Positions 51,117 through 63,299 of a DNA stretch of 64,000 bases are shown here, one piece after another. A model generated the notes under the pieces. That model worked only from the letters and a program-made list of their open reading frames with translations, did not search any database and was not told the origin of the DNA. The position numbers and the translations under genes were made by a program. Numbering within the stretch: the first letter of the stretch is position 1; the number at the start of each line of letters is the position of its first letter. The stretch covers positions 1-64,000 of the forward strand of contig JAUCBJ010004470.1 of NCBI GenBank assembly GCA_032718475.1. The letters are read 5' to 3'. Source of the DNA: Nemertoderma westbladi (taxonomy: Eukaryota > Xenacoelomorpha > Nemertodermatida > Nemertodermatidae).

Positions 51117-52276
51117 GTTTGTTTGTACAGTTGAATGCTTACTGCTAGAACTACAGTTAAAGCAAGTCTAGTAATTCAGTATCAACTATAAGCCTAGTAA
51201 TTAATTACCGATATCGTTACTCAGTGTAACGTGATATATACAATATATTATACTACAACATATAATATAAGTATTATTACAGACTAGGGTTCGTCACAGA
51301 ATACCGGTATATAATTTCAGCACAAATATATATAAATATATAATAAGCCTACTGTGAATACCAGTATACAGTTCCACTTATAGTATATATAAGTATAATT
51401 ATAGACTAGAATTAATTACAGAATACCGGTATATATTTTCAGCTTAAATTTATAGAGATAAATATAATAAGCCTATCGTAAATACCGGTATTTCAATTAT
51501 TTTATAATAACTGAATTTCTGAATTTTAGGGTTACTTTACATTACTTTATTACCGTTATTTAAGCAGTAGTCCAACTGATATTAAGACCTAATTGATGGA
51601 TGACAGGCCTACTATTTTATAAATCGGCTTGAGTTGATTTATAATATATATATACCCGTTTAATGGGTTTTTGTTACAATATTTGAAATAAATGTTATTA
51701 TTTCTAGGTAAGGAGTCACTTCACAGAAGCTGAGCGCTCTCAGTGGAGTGCTACTTATTGGACACTAAAACAAATAATTCTAATTTACTAAGTTACTTAT
51801 TACTACAAATTACGTACAATTACTGTGTGAGATTACAATCTCTAAATAAACACAAAAGTTACACGTACAAATTTTTAGGGGTAATTTTACAGGAAATCTA
51901 CAAACCAGCCTAACAAGGGGTTAGAATTTCTGGTTCTTACAAACGGACAGGAAACTACGGTATTTGAAAATAATAAAGCAGTAGTAAATATATTGCGTTG
52001 TCTAGATAAGAAATTACCACCGTCTGACGACTTATAGTCTCTAGCTTTACAGCTCTATAAGTACTATGTTATGTACCCGGAATGTCCCTACCTAGAAGTT
52101 AATTACCGCAGCCAACCTTAGCTAACGTGCCTATTAACCACTTTACAACACAAATATACTGCCTACACACTAATTACCTTCGGAAAGCACTGTACACTAA
52201 ACCCTAAATTAGGTACAAGTACTTATAGAACAAATAACCAGCAGTTAAAAATACTTGTACAGCTAAAAGAACCACG
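51117..52276. other. Non-coding AT-rich DNA upstream of BEL-2 ORF1
   Basis: Contains repeated TACCGGTATATA-like phrases and no ORF. It may include BEL-2 leader or LTR sequence, but I found no matching LTR downstream of 46480. Confidence 0.4.
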
Positions 52277-52287
52277 GTATCTGCTGG

Positions 52288-55081
52288 TATCAGCAGATGA
52301 TAGTGGCAATGGTGGAATTGGTCTATTGATGAATCCAACTGCACATGCAGCATTGGACAAAATAGACCAAATCTCTAACCGCATCATCCGTTGCCACTTC
52401 TCATGTTCTGGAAGACTGGCTAAGAACTTTCCTAAGGTGGTTCTGATTGTGTGCTACTCTCCAACTAGTGTTGCCCCTGTAGAGGAGGTGGAAAATTTCT
52501 ACCACAATCTAAAAGCAGCTACTGATGGAGTGGATCAGCATGCATTCTTAACATTCCTGGGAGACTTTAATGCAAGTCTGCATCAATCACCTACATCGCC
52601 CTGGGTCTATAGCAATAGTGTTAACCGAAATTCTGTCCATCTTCAGGATTTTATCTCTGGAAATGGATTGTTTTCGGCTGGAACCCAGTTCAAGAAGCGA
52701 AATGGAAAGCTATGGACTCATAGTGGACCCAGTGGTCACAAGTCCCAGATAGACCATATTCTGTTTCGTAGGAAATACAGGAGCTCTATACAAGACTGTA
52801 ATGCATTTACACTTCGACCCTTCTCCAGTGATCACCGCCTTATTGTGGCCAAGGTAAGACTTAGTCTGCGTGCTAGCAGAACAACGAAATCTGCCTTGCC
52901 GCGGCATGACTGGTCCTCTCTGTTGCAACAGCCAAGTGTGAGATACAGCTTCACACTACAGCTGAGCAACAGGTATGAGGCTCTTGCCTCTGAGGCGGCA
53001 GATCACTGTGAGGGCTATACTGCCTTTACAGAAGCAGTTAAGTTAGCAGCTGCAGAAACAGTTCCTGTATACCCTCGAAACAGGAAAAGGGCCCCCTGGA
53101 CTGACAACAAAATTCAGAAGTGCCGAAATGACCTTCATAAGGCGCAGAAAGAGTCCCGACTCAAACAGACTACAGCGGCCAAGAATGCAGCTAAGGCTGC
53201 ATCTAGGTCCCTGAACAGGCAGTACTCTGCTAATCTACAGGAGCTAATAAACCAACAGGTTGATGCCATCAATGATGCTGACGACAGCAGGCAATCATCC
53301 CAGGCATGGAAATCGATCAATCTGCTTACTGGGCGGAAAAGCCAACCAACCACCAAGGTTAAGGCTGAATCACCAGCCGATCGCCTCAATGGTTGGAAAG
53401 CCCACTTTGAAAAGCTCCTCAATAATGACAGGGTATTGCCTGATAACTTTATAGAAGTAAAAGTGTCTGAGTCTGTACTCCCAGATATTCCCATTGGCGA
53501 TATCTCCTTTGCAGAAGTGAAGACTGCTGCAAAGAGCATTAAGACCAATCGTGCCAGTGGAGTAGATGGTGTTCCCCCTGAGGTCTTTAAAATACCTGAG
53601 TGTTTAAAGCTCATCTATCCCATCATAGTAGACATGTACCGAACAACAAGAGTCCCACAAGAAATGAAAACAAATAAGTTGGTGCCTGTTCCCAAGAAAG
53701 GCAACCTAACACTCTATGGTTCTTTTCGGGGAATCTCATTGATCTCGATTGCTGCAAAGCTATACAATAGGATTCTATTAAATCGCATCAGGGATCCCAT
53801 TGAGAGACTGCTCCGTGGAAATCAGAATGGGTTCCGTAAAGGTCGTGGGACCATGGAGCCCATTTTGGCACTTAGAAGGATAATTGAAGAGTTATCAAAA
53901 AAGAAAGACAGGCATCTGGCTGTTATCTTTGTTGACTTCTTCAAGGCCTTTGATTCAGTCTCTCGCTCACGTATGTTCAGCATACTTTCATTATATGGGA
54001 TTCCTGATGAAATTATTGCAGCAATCAGATCAGTATACGATGGTTCGACAACATTTGTGTCTACTGTTGATGGTGACACAGAACCATTTGAAGTGTTATG
54101 GGGCGTCCTCCAAGGAGACACACTTGCACCATTCTTGTTCATTATTGTGGTTGACTATGTTCTACGCATGTCCTTAGATCATTATAATGATGATGGGGTG
54201 ATGATAACTCCACCTACTGGCTCCAGAAGTCGAGGAAATCCTGCCAAGTACCTAACTGATCTAGACTTTGCTGATGACTTAGGAGTACTCTCAGAATCAT
54301 TAGAGGGAGCCCAACGGCTCCTCAGCTCATTAGAACATGCTGCTTCTAGTGTTGGTCTTTTTATTAACTCCAGAAAGACCAAAATTCTGACAGTTAACTT
54401 TGAAAGTCCTCAGCAAGTCTCTGATCGGATGAGCATAAGCTCAAAGGATGGTATGCTTGAGCATGTGGACGACTTCTGTTACCTGGGATCATGGATCCGG
54501 AAGTCAGGTGAGGACCTTCGAATACGTAAGGGAAAGGCATGGGCAGCCTTGAATAGACTTTCCAGGATTTGGAAGTCACCGAGAATTAATCGGAAACTTA
54601 AGGTCCGATTATTTAGAGCAGCAGTAGTTCCAGTACTCCTCTACGGGAGTCCATGCTGGGCTCTAACTGCTGAGGACACCAAATCTCTGGATGGCACATT
54701 CACAAGAATGCTACGCCGGGTTCATTGTGTCAAGTACAATGCACACATCTCCAACCAGACACTATATAACATTGGAGGTGTCTCATTGGTTCCCCCAAGC
54801 TTGACACTAGAACAAAATCGCCTCCGCTTTGCAGGACATTGCTTTCGCCGTGAGGACCAGCCAGTGCATAATCTTGTACTTTGGCAGCCTCATGGAGTGA
54901 ATAAGCATGGTGGACAGCCCATGACTTTCTTGAGACGCATATTAAAGGACACTGGCCTTAAAGATGCGGATGATCTAGCAAATGTCATGGGTGATAGGGA
55001 GTTGTGGCGGTGCAATTTTGTTGACAAGCCGGCACAGCATTCTTAAAAATGCAGCTGCAATGCAGCATGCCGATCCTAGTA
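52288..55081 (+). mobile_element. LINE-T copy D, longest copy (endonuclease and RT)
   Basis: Flanked by the 11-bp direct repeat GTATCTGCTGG (52277-52287 and 55082-55092). The frame is open from the first inserted base to TAA 55044-55046, about 919 codons. It has an APE-type endonuclease C-terminal half (FLGDFNASLH, QIDHILFRRK, SSDHRLIVAKV) and a full RT with [34 protein letters not shown] and FADD at 54267-54278. The C-terminal RLRFAGHCFRRE and RELWRCNFVDKP segments follow. It lacks the first part of the endonuclease, so it is 5'-truncated. The 3' end is GCAGCTGCAATGCAGCATGC, GATCCTAG and TAG repeats. Clade not assigned. Confidence 0.93.
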
Positions 55082-55092
55082 GTATCTGCTGG

Positions 55093-56855
55093 AGTGACTA
55101 GAGCATAAAATCACCAGTCTTTACCTACGCCAAACAGCCCTGATGTAGTACCGGGGTTAATTTAACTATAACGGTATGTATAACAAGCACAATTACTGTA
55201 GGAATAAACTTGGGGTTGTGTATGTTGCGAATAATCGCATAAACTCTGAATAATAAATATTACGCTACCCGTACAGACTACACAAACAAAATACAAACCA
55301 AATGCTGACAGACTACTATCAAGCCTAAATAAACTACAGTATATGCAGACTCCGAAATGGTTAGTTAGTATGCGTTCTAATCGAGTAGTACGACTTATTC
55401 TTTCGGAGGGGATTAACCTTACAACACTGGATGCCCCCACCTTCCTAACTAGTATTTTATCGGACATACACTCTACACACACTGCAATCTCTTCGGACCT
55501 GACAACAGCCAGACAACAATCCAGCCTACAAATTACTTGTACAATCTGAGCAGGCTTACACGCCTTCTGCTCAATATTAACTTACAGATAAATAAAACTG
55601 ACAGAAATAAGTAAAATCCCAATAAAAAACCAGGGCTGCAGTCCCGGATTAAATATCAAGACCTACCGGTATATAATTACCAAAATCGAATAATACTGCT
55701 GTACCTGTACTGCTGTAAGTACCGGTTCGGGTGGTTAGGTAGTTAGGCCTACAGGTTACCGGTCGACCGGTACTTTCGACTTTATTGCCTACGTTGCAAT
55801 AAAGAAACTAAAATAACTGTTATTGTTCGCGCTTTTAGACCTTTAGCAGTTTAACCCGCTAATTTTAGGTGTCTTCTAGTTTATAAATCGACTTTAGCCT
55901 ATAACAAGTATTTGTTGCATATAAGATATAAAGTTACATTAGCCGAAGCCAGCCTATGCGCGACCATTCACCCACAGTTAAGGGAGACTGGATTCGGAGC
56001 CTCTGACCTTATTGCAGTGTAGACTTACTGTACTATTCGATTGATCGTTAATATATAATCTCTGACAAATATTATTTACTTTCGGGAAATATTAACAGTT
56101 CCTTTAGGACGTGGCGCTCTAAGTATGTAAACAGAGTTATGACTTACACTAAACACAACGGGATGGCTAATGATTTTCGTATAAAGCGCATTCTTTAGGA
56201 AATGCTTTGTTATCTGTCACACTCATGCACACTACCGCACACTGCTGCACACTGAGCTGCCGACCTTCACTAAATTTGATCATATATAAGGAGAATAGTA
56301 ACTGACACATGTAGGGATTATGAAATAGCATTCAATTCACTCCAAAACCACTATAATGTAAGTCGCAATTGCTACAGGTAACCGGTCTCTCTAACCTTCA
56401 GTATATCAAGAAGATTGGGGTTTTATGATTATTTATCGATATTCTCCAAATATAACAACATATCCATCAACTTCTAACAATTAATAACCAACAGCAAACA
56501 GAAGTAAAATAATGCGGTAGGACAGGTATGTAAGGTGATTTGAGTCTGACACTGCGTGACTTGGTTTGATAACAGTTATACGTTCCTATAATCAAAGCCG
56601 TCGAATGTTTGGCTAAAGTCTGAAACTCAGAATAATTCCAAAGCCGATGTTCTGGGGCTCAGGAAAAGGTAAACAAAGACCGTCATGCATTGCGCGATTT
56701 CCCGTAGGCTTCTGTGCAAATAAAATGAAAATCGCTCTGATTGGTCGAGTGAGCCGAACAAAGAGAGTTAAGAAAGCTCCACATCGACATTAAATCAGCT
56801 GATAGATTTCGTCATCTGAATTACACTGTGTTAAGAGTATTTGGCGTATTGCGGC
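55093..56855. other. Intergenic DNA with no gene seen
   Basis: AT-rich with TACCGGTA and TAGGCCTA words. The first bases continue the DNA that was interrupted by LINE-T copy D. Short ORFs lack motifs. Confidence 0.5.
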
Positions 56856-57015
56856 ATAAAATGGCTTGTAATGTCCGCTAAAGTACACATACAGAAAAAA
56901 TGGCTTTTTATGTCCGCTAAAACACCTACACAGTACTGTGCGGGAAAAATGGCTTGTTATGTCCACTAAAGCAACTAAACAGTTCATTGCGGAGAAAAAT
57001 GATCAGTTATATCCG
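56855..57015. repeat. Degenerate tandem repeat of about 50-60 bp, three to four units
   Basis: The phrase AAAATGGCTT.TTATGTCCGCTAAA recurs three times (56862, 56899, 56948) and a fourth weaker copy starts near 56996 (AAAATGATCAGTTATATCCGC). Confidence 0.75.
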
Positions 57016-57034
57016 CAAAAGCCTTTAGAACAAG

Positions 57035-58276
57035 GTTCGTTCGTGTATCGGGCCACTTATGTTTATTTTATACATAAATGATTTACCTGATATATTTTCT
57101 TCATATACTAATACACGTTTGTATGCTGATGACACTAAACATTTTTCCAGTTTCGATTAACCTAATGGTCGATATAGATTACAGGAAGATTTAGTCGCCT
57201 TTTCTGATTGGTCAGATGTATGGCAACTTAATGTGGCCAAGCATAAATGTAAAGTTCTTACTGTAGGAAGTTCTAATGTACCAGATACTACTACTACTAA
57301 TACTACTAGGATCGGCATGCTGCATTGCAGCTGCATTTTTAAGAATGCTGTGCCGGCTTATCGACAAAATTGCACCGCCACAACTCCCTATCACCCATGA
57401 CATTTGCTAGATCATCCGCATCTTCAAGGCCAGTGTCCTTTAAGATGCGTCTCAAGAAAGTCATGGGCTGTCCACCATGCTTATTCACTCCATGAGGCTG
57501 CCAAAGTACAAGATTATGCACTGGCTGGTCCTCCTCACGGCGAAAGCAATGTCCTGCAAAGCGGCCAGATGTACCAGATGCAATGTATTTAATTAAAAAC
57601 TATGCACTTGAAAATGTGTCATCTTTCCGTGATTTAGGAGTAGAAGTTGATAGTAAGTTATATTTTGCAAATCACATTGATTTATTAACTAAAAAGTGCT
57701 ATAAAGTAATTAATTGTTTATTTAGGTGTTTTTCTACTAACGACTGTGAAGCTATTTTATTTGCCTATAAAGTGTATGTAAGGCCAATTTTAGAATATGG
57801 TAGTGCAATATGGAACCCTTTTTGTAATTCAAAACCTTTTCTTGGCCTAACAGACAAGCTTGAGTCGGTCCAAAGATATTTTACCCGTAGGTTATTCCAC
57901 CGGTGCTATTTAGATACTGATGCTTGTTACCTAAGAAGGCTAAAAATTTTGAATTTACAATCACTAGAACTTAGACGAGTTCATATTGAAAAAATTACTG
58001 TTTTTAAAATACTCAATGGTTTTATTTCACTAGAATCTAATAATTTATTTGTAAATGTAAATTCATCTTGAATAAGACTGAGGGGGCATCCTTACAAATT
58101 GCAGCAGGGACATTGCAGAACTGTTGCGGTGCAGAACTCATTTACAAATCGTGTTGTGCCTGTTTGGAACAATCTACCTTACGTTGCAGTGACTGCCCCC
58201 TCAGTTGAATTGTTCAAACGCCATATTTATGTGTGCGATTTTAACAATTGGATTAAATTTGACCGCAATTTGTAAC
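57035..58276 (+). pseudogene. Jockey/CR1-like LINE RT fragment, split by LINE-T copy E
   Basis: Before the insertion: FILYINDLPDIFSSYTNTRL, with YADD at 57122-57133. After it: FRDLGVEVDSKLYFANHI, YVRPILEYGSAIWNPFC and LESVQRYFTRRLF, then VVPVWNNLPYVAVTAPSVE and a stop near 58276. It has in-frame stops near 57158 and 58068-58070. The order matches RT domains 4-7 and the C-terminal region. Inactive. Confidence 0.85.
57287..57568 (-). mobile_element. LINE-T copy E, 282-bp 3' fragment inserted in another LINE
   Basis: Flanked by the exact 11-bp repeat ATGTACCAGAT (57276-57286 and 57569-57579). It contains the LINE-T C-terminal coding end ([20 protein letters not shown]), GCAGCTGCATTTTTAAG and the TAG tail in minus orientation. 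Removing the insert rejoins the host LINE frame. Confidence 0.95.
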
Positions 58277-58582
58277 TATGCCAATTTCTAATTATTTTCT
58301 ATTTTTCATATCATTAGTTCTATCTGAGTTCAACTCTTTTTAGCCATCTACACTTTTATTTTAACATGTAATAATATTTTAGCGTATTTTAATTTCGTTT
58401 TTCACCTTATTTTAATATGGTGCCATAGTATAAGTCGTTTTGTTTTATACACTGTTCAACTTTCTCCTGTTTTATTTTATTATGTGCAGTTTTATTTATA
58501 CGCTTCTTACGCTAACATATACGTAAAAAATATATAATATATGTAAAAAATACGCTTCGACAGCGGTGTCTCCAAGCAAATA

Positions 58583-58776
58583 ATAATATAATAATAATAA
58601 TAATAATAACCCTACAGTATGTTTGAAGGACTCCAGTGATGGGGACTTTGTGATTTCGTTCGGGAGCGTGTTCCAAAGTTTTGGACGTCTACGCCGTAGT
58701 CGTGATTGTGTTTGGGAGAACGTAAACAGGTCTTGTAAGTACATTGGTGCAATCCCAGTGTAAATTCGGCAGATAG
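58583..58776 (-). pseudogene. CR1/L2-like LINE 3' fragment with TTA-repeat tail
   Basis: Minus-strand codons read APMYLQDLFTFSQTQSRLRR and RRPKLWNTLPNEITKSPSLE, the standard C-terminal motif of CR1/L2-type RT proteins. An (ATT)n microsatellite (58583-58611) follows as tail. About 60 codons remain. Confidence 0.7.
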
Positions 58777-58976
58777 TGGCGCAACTTGACCGCAAGTGAA
58801 AATAGTGATCTTCAGCGCAAATTGACCGCAAGTGAAATAATGTATAGTTTGTTGTTTTATGGTTAGAAAACACCGCCACTGTAACCTGTTCCATTCCCTT
58901 CATGTTTTTAATTAATTTAAACCAATTTTAAATTAAAAAAACTAGAATTTATTTTGTGTTTGCGTTCATTTCGCGC
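58777..58976. mobile_element. Short inverted-repeat element, copy 2
   Basis: GCGCAAATTGACCGCAAG (58815) and an extra upstream copy TGGCGCAACTTGACCGCAAG (58777) are matched inversely by GTTTGCGTTCATTTCGCGC at the right end. The interior GTTAGAAAACACCGCC resembles 2420-2435 of copy 1. Confidence 0.55.
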
Positions 58977-59114
58977 AATTGACTCAAATTCGGTTATACA
59001 GTAAGTGTTATTTGCTGCACGCTTTCTCTGAGTGGTAGCCAGTTCGTTGCTACAAAGTCGTCGATGCGTATCTGACGTCGTGGGGACATTGGGTTGCTAC
59101 TACTGTACTACTAC

Positions 59115-59463
59115 TTTGCAGGACATTGTTTTCGCCATGAGGACCAGCCTGTGCACAATCTTTGCTTTGGAAAGCCACATGGAGAAAATAATCATGGTGG
59201 ACAGCCCATGACTTTCATGAGACGCATCTTCAAGGACACTGGTCTTGAAGATGCGGATAATCTCGCGAAAGTCATGGGGGATAGGGTGTTGTGGCAGTGC
59301 AACTTTGTTGATAAGCCGGCAGAGCATTCTTAATGCACGCTGCATTGGGCTTGCCAATTTGAGATTGTATGGTGGTGGTGGCAAAATTGTTTGTTACGCT
59401 GCGCGGCATAGCATGTGCGGAGTTTTCAATGCAGCAGGACGATTATAGTAGTAGTAGTAGTAG
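59115..59463 (+). mobile_element. LINE-T-related copy F, diverged 3' fragment
   Basis: Starts at TTTGCAGGACATTG, the same region where copy E starts, and encodes the C-terminal end with substitutions ([20 protein letters not shown]), stop near 59333. Its 3' UTR differs from other copies, and it ends in six TAG units. It is probably a sister subfamily. Confidence 0.8.
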
Positions 59464-60261
59464 CGGTAAAAAATAAAAATTAATTCATTGGCAAAGGTCA
59501 GCCACCGCAACGAAGTACTTATACCGAGAGCGTGTCTGCCCAACTAAACGATTAATATGGGGGCGAGCAACGAAGTTAGCGAGCCGTATCGAATTGACAT
59601 ACTGTGGCATCAGGGGTGGGGTCGGTAATTTTTTGCAAATATGTACAGTAGTTGTTCTTGTCGTCGTTTGTAGAGTAGTTGTTGTTGTCGTCGTCGCTGC
59701 TGTAGTTACGATTTTGACATGCTAAATAAATTTGTTGTATTTTAAAAGCTGTCGATTTGAAAATTTGTAGGTATCAATAATAAGACAAAAATTTAGATTT
59801 TGAGTGACCTTCAGACACCATAAGTTCAACAGTTTCCCGGTTCGAGCCGAGAGGGTGTAATGTACATACCGTACTGTAATACTGTAATACTGTATATCTG
59901 TACAGCTGTACTGCTGTATATCTATCCATCCATCCCATAACAGCATAAAGCAGTAAAGTCCTGAAGTCAGTAAGTACAGAACAGCATAAGTAGGTTTAAA
60001 AACTCTGCAAACTACAAAACACACTGCACACTGTCACATGCAGACAGGACTGCAGGCAGGCAGGTGGCTTACCGGTAATTAATTATGTTCTGCTGTTCCA
60101 GTGTTCTATTACCCAGTTACCGGTATAATTCCACATTCTGTCTGCTGCTGTCCAGTTCACAGTCTGACAGTCCTACGCCTACAGCTCTGTCCACTGTCTG
60201 TCTGTCCAGCTGTCTGTTTGCTGTCCGGTCCGGCGAGTAAACCACATAAACGAACACAATT

Positions 60262-60561
60262 ATGAAATTAACCGTACCAAATTTGAGTGATGGGGGCGCC
60301 CACCGACTGGTTGGGTTGCAACTGGGCAACATTTGCACCGACATGAAACACGTCACCCAGTTCTGGTTGGATTCCACCCAGACTCGAAGCTTCCGACATT
60401 ACTTCTCCAACTACATGGCAATGTCGGTCCGGAATTTAAAGTGGCACTTTCCGACAATGGGTCCGACTTTTATTTGTAGTTACTTCTTGTACCGTTACAT
60501 TGATGGCGAACACAAGCGGTTGCAACGAAAGGATCCCAAGAAATATGAGAATGATGTCTAA
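60262..60561 (+). CDS. UQCRQ: Cytochrome b-c1 complex subunit 8 (UQCRQ)
   Basis: A small subunit of respiratory complex III in the mitochondrial inner membrane. ATG 60262-60264 to TAA 60559-60561 gives 99 residues; human UQCRQ has 82. The core starting LGNICTDMKHV, followed by FRHYFSNYMAMSVRN, a hydrophobic membrane span (GPTFICSYFLYRYI) and the ending DPKKYENDV, matches the family (human ends NPAAYENDK as I recall). The N-terminus carries about 15 extra residues, MKLTVPNLSDGGAHR. No intron interrupts the coding sequence. A processed copy is possible, but no frame damage is seen. Confidence 0.85.
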   Translation: MKLTVPNLSDGGAHRLVGLQLGNICTDMKHVTQFWLDSTQTRSFRHYFSNYMAMSVRNLKWHFPTMGPTFICSYFLYRYIDGEHKRLQRKDPKKYENDV

Positions 60562-61574
60562 CTTTGAACTTTCTAACTAAACTGCTTAATACCTATCAGC
60601 CTATACTAGTACGTGGTACTGCTGTAGCCTACTGGAATAGAGATGTTTCTTGCTATATGTTAGTGTTTTTTTAGATGAAAAGTTAGGCTAAGACATGAAG
60701 CTGTGAAGAACTTATCTTATATCAGTAGGGCAGGTAGGGTAGGATTGATATCGGTATATTATGGCATTTATTTGTTTGTATAGACTGACTGACTGATAGT
60801 GATAGACCTACCGGTATTCAGGTATTTGTCCGTCTGTAGCCTACTGCTGTACTGTGCTCTGCTAAGTATAGACAAGATTACATTAGGCCTATACAAATTT
60901 GTATACCGGCCCGGGTACCATACCACCATAGTGCCATATACAGATATACCTGTAGCGCGGTACAGCGGCAGGCCTACAGATATATAACCTACCTGTGTAT
61001 ACCGGTACTGTTGGTTGGTAGTACACGATATAGAAAATACCTTGATAATTAGTTTATATTATTAGTTACACCATTTATTTTGTATATATTATTTATATTT
61101 GGACTGTAATGAAATAGTCGTAGCTTGTTGTTGTTGTTGTATAATTATTATTTAGTTGTAAAATTATATGAACAACGTATAAGATGCTGCAATTTATATC
61201 ATTTTATTCATTGTGAGATTTGTGACCCACAACCTCGAACTATATTTCTCATTCCAGGATGCTTATTCCTGGATTACAAATCATTACATTACTCTTGGGC
61301 ATAGACAATTTACTTTTTGCATTTTGTATTGGAGAACTTCCTTTGATAAATCCGCATCAATTGCAGCGTCCAGTCCAGTTATATGATAGTTTATATTAAT
61401 AAATTAATTGGAGTGAATTATATATATAAATCCTAATATATGGGGCTCGAACTTGGTACCTAGGGTTGAAACTTCTTGCGGTTATCTAGGGGACTATATA
61501 CCGTGTTCGAGCCGTCCCGAGATCTCCTTTTTAACGAGCGAGTGGTGCTAATTTTGATGCATTTTTCCCTTACT
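60562..61574. other. Non-coding DNA downstream of UQCRQ
   Basis: AT-rich with several TACCGGTA and TAGGCCTA words and a TTG microsatellite near 61126-61140. An AATAAA near 61400 could serve as polyadenylation signal, though it is far from the stop. Confidence 0.5.
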
Positions 61575-62116
61575 TGTGAGATGGATAGAGAGCAGCAAAA
61601 AATACATAGAAGTTAGGAAAGCAAAGGCATTGGCCATGGTGTAGTTCTATCAAAAATGGATATCATCGGGAGATCAGACCTCTCAAGGCACCTGAAGACC
61701 AAGTTTTTTTTAGAGCCACAGTGGAAAGTGTATTTTTATACGGGGGTGAGACCAGGACACTGACGAAATCACCGGAGCAACAAATTAATGGTTGTTACAC
61801 TAGTCTACTAAGGGCAGCCCTAAACATCAGCTGACATCACATTTATGGTACGAGATTTATGGTACAATACCACCTGTATCAGCGGTCGAACGAACTTAGT
61901 TCCAATCAATCGCACATTTAGTAAGGACGATGTCATAACAGATCTACTTTTTGGCAACCAACACAAGCAAAGCGTAGCCGTAGACGACCGGCTATAACAT
62001 ATAAACTTGAAAGGTATACTGCACTTAAGAGAAACGAAATTTCGACAACTATGGAAATAGTGGAAGTCAGGAAAGACCTCATTTCCACTGTCCGTGCTCG
62101 CTCGACCTAGTAGTAG
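61575..62116 (+). pseudogene. Degenerate LINE C-terminal remnant with TAG tail
   Basis: Across frames it reads RATVESVFLYGGETRTLTKS, YGTIPPVSAVERT and RRRPAITYKLERY, typical of the post-RT region of RTE-like/LINE-T-like elements. It ends GCTCGCTCGACC plus TAG repeats (62107-62116). Many stops; inactive. Confidence 0.6.
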
Positions 62117-62424
62117 TAACTCAACTCCCTTTCCCGGTTATTTAACCCGAGGGCTAAGTGCATCTGTCAATAATTTTGAATGACGCTCCTAATACTGTAG
62201 TCAGTCGCCTTGCAACAATACTGTGTTGTAATTTAACTTGGTTTACACATTTTGGTGACTATTTTTAATGAAATGATCACGATATGAAATTGATTACATT
62301 GTAATCAAGGATATTAAATTTTATCTCCTACGCAATGAAGGTAGTGATTGTGACTTACACATTTATAGGGAAGTACAAGGGAACCCCTTTCATCCAAGGC
62401 ACAAATCGCCCCCTTTACTCTTAT

Positions 62425-62880
62425 ATGGGAGTCCATGCTGGGCTCTAACTGCTGAGGACACCAAATCTCTGGATGGCACATTCACAAGAATGCTGCCCCG
62501 GGTTCATTGCGTCAAGTAAAATGAACACATCTCCAATCAGACTCTAAACAACATTGGATGTGTTTCAATAATCCTCACAGGTTTGACACTGGAATGGGGC
62601 CGCCTCCGCTTAGCAGGACATGGCTTTCGCCTTGAGGATCAGCCAGTGCATAATCTTGTACTTTGGCATCCTCATGGAGTGAATAAGCATGGTGGACAGC
62701 TCATGGCTTTCTTGTGACGCATCTTTAAGGACAATGGCCTTGAAGATGCGGATGATCTGGCAAATGTCATGGGTGATAGGGAGTTGTGGCGGTGCAATTT
62801 TGTCGACAAGCCGGCACAGCATTATTAATATGTATGATATATTAATAATGCAGCTGCAATGCACAATGCCGATATTGGTA
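62425..62880 (+). pseudogene. LINE-T copy G, degenerate 3' fragment
   Basis: Matches LINE-T from TATGGGAGTCCATGCTGGGC through ACCAAATCTCTGGATGGCAC to GACAAGCCGGCACAGCATT. It has several substitutions, a TGA in the LRR codon region and an altered 3' end (TTAATATGTATGATATATT). Confidence 0.85.
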
Positions 62881-63299
62881 GTACAGTACAGCATCAGGTA
62901 AGATTATTTTACTACCTACAGTGCCTACTGAAGCACTTACTGTATATGTATGTATACTTGCCGAAACCCATCTCTATAAGTTGTTGCTCCGCTACAATAC
63001 GATTTGTGTTTCTTTTAACACGTAAATCCACAGAGCACATACATACACCTCACCTTGCTACCTTAAACCATATTGCTGGTAAAGGATTAACTAGATTAAT
63101 TCAAACTTTACGACTTACCTTCCCATGCTGCTGAAGTGTGTAGAACTGCCTGTAGAGTGTAGAGTGCCTGTATAATGCCATTAGGCCTTCAGAACAGCAT
63201 TTCCGATATTGCGTTGATTGGTGATACCAATATCAAGTGTGCAGCTAATGAACGCGCGTTGAGTGTTTCAACGTAACAACACATTTTCAAATAGTATTT
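62881..63299. other. Intergenic DNA, no gene seen
   Basis: No recognisable ORF, repeat or RNA gene. Confidence 0.5.
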
